Origin: Defluviicoccus vanus
GTDB lineage: Bacteria; Pseudomonadota; Alphaproteobacteria; Rhodospirillales; Defluviicoccaceae
Direction of reading: 5' to 3'
DNA: 5,272 bases
Assembly: GCF_014672695.1 (NCBI RefSeq)
Contig: NZ_CP053923.1
Coordinates: forward strand, 933,287-938,558
Shown here: positions 1 to 4,592 of the stretch, in pieces
Numbering within the stretch: the first letter of the stretch is position 1
Layout: each line of letters starts with the position of its first letter
Position numbers and translations under genes: made by a program
Notes under the pieces: generated by a model
What the model was told of the DNA's origin: nothing
Databases searched by the model: none
Seen by the model: only the letters and a program-made list of their open reading frames with translations

Positions 1-618
1 AGAGTCGGCGAACTTGGCACCGGCGTCGGCTTGGCCTTCCTTTACCTTGGCGACGAAACGGCCCAGCGCCCATACCTCTTCCCGCAGCTGGCCGATCAGT
101 TCGCCGTCTTCGGCGAAGTGCTCGACCAGGATCGCCCGCGCGCCCTCGAGCGCGGCGTCCACGTCGGCGATGCCCTGCTCCGGATTGAGGTAATCGGCAG
201 CGACAAGGCGCGGCTCACTCTCCGGATTTGCCAGGAGAGTTTCGGCCAGGGGCGCCAGCCCCGCCTCGCGGGCAATCTGCGCTTTCGTCCGCCGTTTCGG
301 CTTGTACGGCAGGTAGAGGTCTTCGAGCCGCGCCTTACTGTCGGCTTCCATGATCGCTTTTCGGAGCGCATCGTCGAGCTTGCCTTGCGCCTCAACGCTC
401 TCGATGATCGCCGCCCGACGATCCTCCAGCTCGCGCAGGTAACCCAGTCGCTCTTCCAGCGTGCGCAATTGCGCATCGTCGAGCGTTCCGGTCATCTCCT
501 TGCGGTAGCGAGCGACGAACGGAACCGTGGCGCCCTCGTCGAGAAGGGCCACCGCCGCCGTCACCTGCCAATCCTTCACCCCCAGCTCGCCGGCAATCCG
601 TTCGCTGATGGACGTCAT
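1..618 (-). CDS. tex: Tex, transcription accessory / RNA-binding protein (N-terminal part, cut by window edge)
   Basis: The 206 residues seen are the N-terminal helical region of Tex, a cytoplasmic nucleic-acid-binding protein of roughly 770 residues. The family continues with a YqgF/RNase H-like domain, helix-hairpin-helix motifs and a C-terminal S1 domain, all outside this window. Family landmarks recalled from other Tex proteins are present: SISERIAGELGV near the start, TVPFVARYRKE at residues 31-41, LDDAQLRTLEERLGYLRELE at about 46-65, and LEDLYLPYKPKRRTKA at 98-113. Reading is open to position 1 with no frameshift. The ATG at 618 starts where the family similarity starts, although its ribosome binding site is weak. 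Another in-frame ATG at 666 would add 16 codons made of the tandem repeats, which look non-coding. The gene diverges from ivy. Tex is linked to transcription and RNA metabolism in several bacteria, and nothing here indicates a local partner. Confidence 0.95.
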   Translation of the reverse strand, partial: MTSISERIAGELGVKDWQVTAAVALLDEGATVPFVARYRKEMTGTLDDAQLRTLEERLGYLRELEDRRAAIIESVEAQGKLDDALRKAIMEADSKARLEDLYLPYKPKRRTKAQIAREAGLAPLAETLLANPESEPRLVAADYLNPEQGIADVDAALEGARAILVEHFAEDGELIGQLREEVWALGRFVAKVKEGQADAGAKFADS

Positions 619-626
619 TGCACCTG

Positions 627-674
627 CACCCCAGTGTTGCGGCACCCAAGTGTTGCGGCACCCCATTGTTTCGG
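627..674. repeat. Three tandem 16-bp repeats in the tex leader
   Basis: Three head-to-tail 16-bp units can be read on the plus strand: CACCCCAGTGTTGCGG (627-642), CACCCAAGTGTTGCGG (643-658) and CACCCCATTGTTTCGG (659-674). Units 1 and 2 differ at one base and unit 3 has drifted slightly more. The array ends 8 bp upstream of the tex ATG, so it lies in or beside the 5' leader. A GC-rich inverted repeat follows directly at 675-699 (CCCGC, loop CGTG, GCGGG, with outer GTC/GAC). The 16-bp period is not a multiple of three, so it would not make a protein repeat. It could be a multi-site operator, a translation-control element or simple slippage expansion; the sequence does not decide. Confidence 0.8.
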
Positions 675-840
675 GTCCCCGCCGTGGCGGGCGCGGGACG
701 GCTCTTGTAGTCCCCTCCGCCGCGACGGTCAAAGCCATCACGCACGGTCGGATGCCGCAAGGAAGTTGCATTGGCGGTTGAACTGGTCTCCGCTGTATCC
801 AGGCATGGAACCACCGCATCGACCCGACAGATGCTGCCGC

Positions 841-846
841 AAGGAG
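841..846 (+). promoter_or_regulatory. Ribosome binding site that sets the ivy start
   Basis: AAGGAG lies 8 nt before the ATG at 855, a near-ideal Shine-Dalgarno placement. It selects 855 over the in-frame ATG at 831, which overlaps the site, and the in-frame TTG at 771. A second copy of the surrounding sequence, with AAGGA at 759-763, lies in front of that TTG. Confidence 0.8.
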
Positions 847-854
847 TTTGCCAG

Positions 855-1373
855 ATGGACGCCACCTCGTTTTCGCCTATCTCACCCCTCGGCCGGTGGA
901 TTACCGCTGGCGTCGCCGGCGCCGTACTGATGGCGCTGCTATCGGTGCAGCCGGCGCCGGCCGCCACCACGGAGTTACCGAAGGCATCGGCCTGGAACGG
1001 CAAATACCCCTTCGATCAAAAGCCCGGCTTTTATGCCAACGCGGCGCTGAAGCAGGCGACGACGGCGCTGATCGGCGCCACCCGCTACAAGGAGGTCATG
1101 CTCGGCTGGAGTGTCGCCGCTCCCATCGTCACCGACGGCGATGCCCTCCTCGCCTGGGGCTGCAAACCGCACGATTGCGGCGACAATCACCAATCCACCC
1201 TGATCGATGCCGGCAAGGTGGCAATCTGCATCCTGCAGGGTGGGACGGCCACCTGGTATGCCGAAGGTCTGGCCAAACCGGTATCGAGCCGCATCACCGG
1301 CGATGGGAGCACCGCCTGCCAGTTCGAGACGGTAAGCCAAGCGCGCCAAAGCCTTGCCGCAGCTCGACGTTAG
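855..1373 (+). CDS. ivy: Ivy-family inhibitor of lysozyme, exported
   Basis: This 172-aa protein carries CKPHDC at residues 103-108. That is the signature loop of Ivy (inhibitor of vertebrate lysozyme), in which two cysteines form a disulfide and the central His (here His106) inserts into the active site of C-type lysozyme. The N-terminus is a signal peptide: an Arg-containing start, a hydrophobic stretch at about 17-30, and an APA/A cleavage site after residue 36. The mature product of about 136 aa should act in the periplasm. Length and the position of the loop in mid-protein fit the family. Two further cysteines, Cys125 and Cys155, could form a second disulfide; I do not recall an equivalent pair in E. 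coli Ivy. The known role is protection against lysozyme, and in Pseudomonas Ivy also inhibits lytic transglycosylases. The ATG has a strong ribosome binding site at 841-846. The gene stands alone, divergent from tex and convergent with the next operon. Confidence 0.88.
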   Translation: MDATSFSPISPLGRWITAGVAGAVLMALLSVQPAPAATTELPKASAWNGKYPFDQKPGFYANAALKQATTALIGATRYKEVMLGWSVAAPIVTDGDALLAWGCKPHDCGDNHQSTLIDAGKVAICILQGGTATWYAEGLAKPVSSRITGDGSTACQFETVSQARQSLAAARR

Positions 1374-1397
1374 CCCAGCTGCCGGGACGCTATCTCA

Positions 1398-1425
1398 GGG
1401 GTGGACGCGTTCTTGCGGCCACCTC
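1398..1425. terminator. Hairpin between convergent genes, candidate bidirectional terminator
   Basis: GGGGTGGACGC (1398-1408) can pair with GCGGCCACCTC (1415-1425) around the loop GTTCTT. That gives an 11-bp stem with one G-T wobble and one mismatch. It lies 24 bp after the ivy stop and 6 bp after the stop of the opposing 127-aa gene, which is the expected place for a shared terminator. Neither side has a good run of T, so intrinsic termination may be weak. Confidence 0.45.
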
Positions 1426-1431
1426 TCGCTT

Positions 1432-1815
1432 TCAGTCATTCATCGATGGTTCGTGGCCATCGGACAGCTTCTCTGCAATGACCGCCGCCGCACCAATGCC
1501 GCCTGCAGCCTGCATCGGCGTCAGGTGCGCGGCGATGAAATCGGCACGTGCCGCGGCGTCGATCTCGCCCTGCGCCCATGCTGCCCGAATCACTTTGCCG
1601 TGCCAGCGCATGCGAATCGCTGGCATCTGCATCTCGAGTTGGACCTCGATGCCCGTCATCACGGTGATGCCACCCTCATCTGCCGCCACGAAGGCGAAAT
1701 CACACCATGGGTCAGCGCCCAATGGCTGAAAATGGCCAACGATCCATGCGGGAAAATCAGCTGTTGTCCGATGATCGGCGTCAAGCACGTCGCGGCTATC
1801 GATGTGTTCGTCCAT
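1432..1815 (-). CDS. Unrecognised 127-aa protein, last gene of the PIG-L/DsbA operon
   Basis: I do not recognise this family. The 127-aa product is acidic at its N-terminus, has no signal peptide and no membrane segment, and is probably a cytoplasmic single-domain protein. Visible features are an aromatic stretch (FPAWIVGHFQPLG, residues 21-33), a single Cys38 after Trp37, a middle part rich in alternating hydrophobic residues (about 48-72) that suggests beta strands, and an Ala-rich, probably helical C-terminal half (about 73-117). The ATG at 1815 has GGAGGA close upstream (1819-1824), slightly nearer than ideal. The gene begins 24 bp after the DsbA-like gene stops, so the two are almost certainly co-transcribed. 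The good ribosome binding site and operon position support a real gene; the function is unknown. Confidence 0.75.
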   Translation of the reverse strand: MDEHIDSRDVLDADHRTTADFPAWIVGHFQPLGADPWCDFAFVAADEGGITVMTGIEVQLEMQMPAIRMRWHGKVIRAAWAQGEIDAAARADFIAAHLTPMQAAGGIGAAAVIAEKLSDGHEPSMND

Positions 1816-1839
1816 AGTTCCTCCGCACGATCGCTGGAA

Positions 1840-2481
1840 TCAACCATCCAGCCACGTTGCGAGCAACGGCCGTAGCTCCGCCAAGGGTTGATAGCCGGCG
1901 GTCAGGCAGGCAAAGCCGCCTGCATCACGCAGGATGACGGTGGGAAAGCCGCCGATGCCCATTGTTTGCGCCAGTTGAAAGCCGGCATGGGTGGTCTTGA
2001 TCGCGCCGTAGGACGCGAAGTCGGTGGCAAAGGTCGGCGCATCGACGGCAAAGGGTTCGGCAAGCGACGCGAGAATCGTCGCATCGGTGACGTCACGATT
2101 CTCCGCGTAGAAGGCATGCTGGATCGCCTGTAGATACGCGAGTGCACGGGCACGAACGCGGTTTTGCACGACGACGACGGCACGGCTGGCCGGCTCCGTG
2201 TCATAGACGAAGCCTTCACGGGCGAAGAAATCGAAGGCGAAAGGCTGGCCGGTCAGCGCTTGCACCTCCTCCCAGTGATGACGCACGTCCGTCTTCGCCC
2301 GCGCACTCATCGGCCGGGTCGTTCCGGGTCGAAGGCCGCCCATGACAACCCGCAGCGTAGCACGGTCCGCCGCTGCGGCCGCGAGCGCGTCGATCACCGG
2401 CGCGAACCCCCAGCACCACGAGCACATGGGATCGGCAAAGTAGAGAATGTGCTTCTCCGTCGCCGTCGCTTCGTCAGCCAT
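1840..2481 (-). CDS. DsbA/FrnE-like thiol oxidoreductase, cytosolic
   Basis: This 213-aa thioredoxin-fold protein has the redox centre DPMCSWCWGFAP, with the CxxC cysteines at residues 20 and 23. The loop containing the probable cis-proline, GIGGFPTVI, has its proline at residue 180. Between them lies a helical insertion (about 50-165), the layout of DsbA/FrnE proteins and 2-hydroxychromene-2-carboxylate isomerases. The CSWC centre and length match the branch annotated as predicted protein-disulfide isomerase (COG3531). The N-terminus is charged and lacks a signal peptide, so the protein should work in the cytoplasm rather than as periplasmic DsbA. A third cysteine is Cys192. The ATG at 2481 has GGAG 6 nt upstream (2488-2491). 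The open frame continues further upstream, but that part overlaps the PIG-L gene and has no family similarity. Its substrate cannot be told; co-transcription with a deacetylase is the main clue. Confidence 0.88.
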   Translation of the reverse strand: MADEATATEKHILYFADPMCSWCWGFAPVIDALAAAAADRATLRVVMGGLRPGTTRPMSARAKTDVRHHWEEVQALTGQPFAFDFFAREGFVYDTEPASRAVVVVQNRVRARALAYLQAIQHAFYAENRDVTDATILASLAEPFAVDAPTFATDFASYGAIKTTHAGFQLAQTMGIGGFPTVILRDAGGFACLTAGYQPLAELRPLLATWLDG

Positions 2482-2510
2482 TGCCCTCTCCGCATCCGCG
2501 CCTGTTACAG

Positions 2511-3377
2511 CTAAGCGGCAAAGAGCAGGCCAAGGTCCGCTTCGGCCGGAATAACCAGCGGCTCCGCGTAGGCCTCGATGCCCGCATCCATCCTGCGTCG
2601 TGACAGACGATACAAGGTGGCAAAGTGGCAGGCGGGCGCTGCCGTCCCGTACCCCTTGACCAGTTCGGTACCACGACGGACAGCCTCGATCATTCCGGCC
2701 GGCAAGGCCAAGTGGTAGGCATTGCGTGCCACTTCGCCGCGATGACACGCCAGCGCCGCCACCAGATCGGCAACATCGTCGACGCTGGAACCCACCATAA
2801 GGTTTGGCGTCACCAAAGGCGCCCAATATTCGGTCTCAACGATCCAGGCGGGAGCGACTCCCGCCAGTTGTGCCAATGCATCGAAGACAAGGTGATGGGT
2901 ACCCACGTGCGTCGGATGCCGGTCATCGCGATGCGGGACGAAGAGAATGGTCGGCTGCTGTTCGGCAAGGATCGCGGCAATGGTCGCGACGGCAGTCTGC
3001 CAGTAGCCGGGCTCGTTCTCTCGTGTCGCCGGGTTAATGCGCTCGAGACCGTCGGTTGCCGCCGCCAGCATCCCGAAGCCAAGCCAGGCGCAGGCGTCGG
3101 ACACTTCCCGCCAACGGGCAGCACGGCGCGCAGGGTTGCTGCCGAGCGTCACCGCCACATTGATCACGTTCATCCCCCGCTCCCGCCGCAAACGGAGGGG
3201 GAGTGCGCCAGTCAGGCATTCATCGTCGGGATGCGGTGAAAAGAGGAGCACCCTCGGCGCGCCGGCATGGACCAGTGGCGGCCTCGGCGGCTCGGCTGTG
3301 GGGACAAGCTCGGCGCCCGCCGCGAGCAAACGGCTGAAACCGGCAACGAACTCGCCATAGGGATTACGCAGGACCAT
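2511..3377 (-). CDS. PIG-L/LmbE-family zinc-dependent deacetylase
   Basis: This 288-aa protein shows the PIG-L hallmarks. SPHPDDE at residues 47-53 supplies zinc ligands His49 and Asp52 and the probable general base Asp51. HPTH at 154-157 supplies the third ligand and an active-site histidine. The beta strand before SPHPDDE (PRVLLF) and the following Rossmann-like fold are as expected. Family members remove acetyl groups from N-acetylglucosaminyl substrates: GlcNAc-PI, mycothiol and bacillithiol precursors, antibiotic intermediates, chitooligosaccharides. The substrate here cannot be deduced. There is no signal peptide, so it should be cytoplasmic. The ATG at 3377 is chosen because an upstream TTG at 3431 would add 18 residues unlike the family; the ribosome binding site (AAGAG, 10 nt away) is modest. 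It is the first gene of a minus-strand operon, 29 bp ahead of the DsbA-like gene. Confidence 0.92.
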   Translation of the reverse strand: MVLRNPYGEFVAGFSRLLAAGAELVPTAEPPRPPLVHAGAPRVLLFSPHPDDECLTGALPLRLRRERGMNVINVAVTLGSNPARRAARWREVSDACAWLGFGMLAAATDGLERINPATRENEPGYWQTAVATIAAILAEQQPTILFVPHRDDRHPTHVGTHHLVFDALAQLAGVAPAWIVETEYWAPLVTPNLMVGSSVDDVADLVAALACHRGEVARNAYHLALPAGMIEAVRRGTELVKGYGTAAPACHFATLYRLSRRRMDAGIEAYAEPLVIPAEADLGLLFAA

Positions 3378-3392
3378 CGGGCGCTCGCTCTT

Positions 3393-3411
3393 GCCGCGGC
3401 AATGCCGCGGC
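3393..3411 (-). other. Perfect GC hairpin in the PIG-L gene leader
   Basis: GCCGCGG (3393-3399) and CCGCGGC (3405-3411) form a 7-bp all-GC stem around a 5-nt loop. It ends 15 nt before the PIG-L start codon, immediately beside the presumed ribosome binding site. Such a stem could limit translation or stabilise the 5' end. It could equally be chance in GC-rich DNA. Confidence 0.45.
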
Positions 3412-3546
3412 CACCAGGGGCGTCGATGCAATGTAGGCAGTTTTCCGGAGCGTTGCGACCCGGCGATGGCGGCGCAATGGCCACCGATATCCTATAACGA
3501 TCGATTATCCTTGCCCGTTGCCGGCCTTCATCCGGGCGAGGACGGT

Positions 3547-3593
3547 CCGGGGTTCGGGCTCGGGCGGCCATACCAACCGAAGCCCAACCCCGG
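3547..3593 (-). terminator. Strong hairpin after rlpA, candidate terminator
   Basis: CCGGGGTT (3547-3554) pairs perfectly with AACCCCGG (3586-3593). Inside it, GGGCT and AGCCC pair again after a one-base bulge, giving a long GC-rich stem. It begins 19 nt after the rlpA stop codon in the direction of transcription. No T-run follows, so it may work as a Rho-linked or 3'-end-stabilising structure rather than a classic intrinsic terminator. Confidence 0.5.
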
Positions 3594-3612
3594 GTCAGCG
3601 GGAAAGATGCCG

Positions 3613-4038
3613 TCAACTGTCGCGATCGCTAAGGCGCCAGTTGTCTTCGTTGATCTCGAGGCGAACGGGCGTGACACCCGACTTCTTCATATCGATCTGC
3701 TCGGCTGCGGCACGTGAGAGATCAAGAATCCGACCCCGCACATACGGCCCACGGTCGTTGATTTCCACCTCGACCGATTTGCCGTTGCGCAGATTGGTGA
3801 CGACCACACGGGTACCCAGCGGCAATTTCTTGTGCGCCGCCGTCAAGTCGTGCTGGTTGAAGCGTTCACCGCTCGCCGTCCGTCGTCCGTGGAAGCCTGG
3901 ACCGTACCAGGATGCGACACCCTGCTGAACGTAGACCGGCGCTTGCGCGCGCTGCGCCTCGGCTGTCCCGTCCATTGCCAGAACCGGCAGTATCGCGCAG
4001 GCTCCGGCGATCATCGCCCCCTTCATCCATCGCAGCAT
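3613..4038 (-). CDS. rlpA: RlpA-family peptidoglycan-associated double-psi beta-barrel protein, exported
   Basis: This 141-aa protein has a signal peptide (MLRWMK followed by a hydrophobic stretch to about residue 22, with AEA/Q cleavage after 28). It is otherwise almost entirely one RlpA double-psi beta-barrel domain. Signatures in order are GVASWYGPGFHGRRTASGE (40-58), LTAAHKKLPLGT (65-76), VTNLRNGKSVEVEINDRGP (80-98) and RILDLSRAAAEQI (103-115). Glu58, Asp95 and His69 occupy the positions expected of active residues in family members with lytic transglycosylase activity on denuded glycan strands. Many RlpA proteins are lipoproteins with a C-terminal SPOR domain; here there is no convincing lipobox and no SPOR domain, so it is a short form. 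The ATG at 4038 has AAGAGG about 8 nt upstream. It should act in the periplasm in cell-wall turnover or daughter-cell separation. Whether this short version cuts glycan is uncertain. Confidence 0.9.
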   Translation of the reverse strand: MLRWMKGAMIAGACAILPVLAMDGTAEAQRAQAPVYVQQGVASWYGPGFHGRRTASGERFNQHDLTAAHKKLPLGTRVVVTNLRNGKSVEVEINDRGPYVRGRILDLSRAAAEQIDMKKSGVTPVRLEINEDNWRLSDRDS

Positions 4039-4106
4039 CCGTTCGACCTCTTGGTGGTTGATCCCGCATCGTCCATAGATATTGCGACTACCTATCGCAG
4101 CTTCAG

Positions 4107-4134
4107 CATATAGGGACGAACATAATGATCGCAA
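4107..4134 (-). promoter_or_regulatory. Candidate rlpA promoter
   Basis: On the minus strand, TTGCGA (4134-4129) and TATATG (4112-4107) are separated by 16 bp. They resemble -35 and -10 hexamers and would give a leader of about 60 nt before the rlpA ATG. The surrounding sequence is AT-richer than the coding DNA. The match is moderate and unproven. Confidence 0.35.
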
Positions 4135-4174
4135 GAGGTGACCATCGACCGAGTGATTCGGCCTGTGACCTTAT

Positions 4175-4192
4175 GAACACACATGCATGTTC
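4175..4192. promoter_or_regulatory. Inverted repeat GAACA-N8-TGTTC, possible operator
   Basis: GAACA (4175-4179) and TGTTC (4188-4192) are inverted arms around a core that includes the perfect 10-bp palindrome ACATGCATGT (4181-4190). It lies upstream of both the rlpA and chaA-like promoter candidates. The spacing does not fit the direct-repeat LexA box of alphaproteobacteria, and I cannot name a regulator. Confidence 0.35.
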
Positions 4193-4216
4193 TGAGGTAC
4201 AGATCGGTTGAATTTA

Positions 4217-4244
4217 TGGACAATTACGTCACTCAACGTATTAC
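4217..4244 (+). promoter_or_regulatory. Candidate plus-strand promoter with internal palindrome
   Basis: TGGACA (4217-4222) and TATTAC (4239-4244), 16 bp apart, match five and four of six sigma-70 consensus positions. The inverted repeat TACGT-N6-ACGTA (4225-4240) lies in the spacer and touches the -10, a usual place for a repressor or MerR-like activator. Transcription from here would give the chaA-like gene a leader of more than 300 nt. Confidence 0.35.
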
Positions 4245-4284
4245 TTATAAATACTTGACGACCGCAGTATCCTGCCGGAGGTCG

Positions 4285-4329
4285 ATGGTGCTCCGCAAAC
4301 AACGCCGTCGCCGGTCAACTTCCGTTTAA
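4285..4329 (+). CDS. Possible 14-aa arginine-rich leader peptide
   Basis: ATG at 4285 follows GGAGGT (4277-4282) and opens a 15-codon frame ending in TAA, encoding MVLRKQRRRRSTSV with four consecutive arginines. It lies about 35-40 bp after the candidate plus-strand promoter. The spacing between GGAGG and ATG is only 3 nt, shorter than normal. It might be a leader peptide for the downstream antiporter gene, or chance; there is no homology to support it. Confidence 0.18.
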   Translation: MVLRKQRRRRSTSV

Positions 4330-4504
4330 TTTCCCAGCACGGCTGCCGCGCTCCGTCGATGACGCCGGTTGCGCCGCACCGCCGCGGCGCCCGGTACGCA
4401 TAAAAAAAGCCAGTGCGATGCTCAGCGCCGTGGCGAAATCGGACGGCTTGCCGCCGGTCAGCTGCGGCAATGCGACGTTCGCCTGTCGCCATGCCCACGC
4501 GAGA

Positions 4505-4523
4505 TGTCACACGAGGTGTCACA
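4505..4523. repeat. TGTCACA direct repeat upstream of the chaA-like gene
   Basis: Two identical TGTCACA heptamers (4505-4511 and 4517-4523) are separated by 5 bp, so they recur every 12 bp, 69 bp before the antiporter ATG. Direct half-sites near one helical turn apart are typical of some response-regulator sites, but no regulator can be named from this alone. Confidence 0.4.
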
Positions 4524-4592
4524 ATGGCGACGACTTTTGTACTCTGCCGGTGAAGCGTGCCAAGCTAACCACAGACGGGAGCGAGTTCGAGC

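Larger units (their letters stand above)
4039..4592. other. 554-bp intergenic region between divergent rlpA and chaA-like genes
   Basis: No well-supported gene lies here. The left half (to about 4260) is visibly AT-richer than the rest of the window and contains promoter-like hexamers for both strands, an inverted repeat at 4175-4192 and another at 4225-4240. The right half (about 4262-4592) is GC-rich. It holds a 14-codon arginine-rich ORF behind a GGAGGT, a seven-A tract at 4402-4408, a TGTCACA direct repeat at 4505-4523 and, on the minus strand, a 51-codon ORF without a good start. I found no known riboswitch signature, including yybP-ykoY. Confidence 0.7.

Noticed and set aside
778..801. 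ivy promoter TTGAAC...TATCCA
   Set aside because: The spacer is only 12 bp, too short for a sigma-70 promoter; no better pair was found in this gap.
31..930. Long plus-strand open frame of 299 codons
   Set aside because: It is antisense to tex and then runs through the tex-ivy gap into ivy in another frame; its product is Arg/Pro-rich with no family features.
392..1003. Minus-strand open frame across the tex start and the ivy 5' end
   Set aside because: Overlaps tex in a different frame and ivy on the opposite strand; low-complexity composition and no motif.
848..1729. Plus-strand open frame of 293 codons over ivy and the 127-aa gene
   Set aside because: Shadow frame of ivy, then antisense to the 127-aa gene; the composition is His/Arg-rich in the way GC-rich shadow frames are.
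2482..2826. N-terminal extension of the DsbA-like gene back to 2826
   Set aside because: The extension overlaps the PIG-L gene, has no family similarity, and the ATG at 2481 has a good ribosome binding site.
3378..3431. Longer PIG-L start at a TTG (3431)
   Set aside because: The 18 added residues are basic and unlike the family, the start codon is rare, and they would include the GC hairpin.
4175..4192. LexA (SOS) box
   Set aside because: Alphaproteobacterial LexA sites are direct GTTC-N7-GTTC repeats and the Gram-positive type has a 4-bp spacer; this is an inverted GAAC-N10-GTTC.
4402..4408. Run of seven A (seven T on the minus strand), as an intrinsic terminator
   Set aside because: The preceding minus-strand stem has only 4 plus 3 pairs split by a mismatched internal loop, and there is no convincing minus-strand gene for it to end.
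4262..4592. yybP-ykoY (manganese) riboswitch ahead of the cation antiporter
   Set aside because: I looked for the conserved GGGGAGUA-type segment and its paired partner and found neither.
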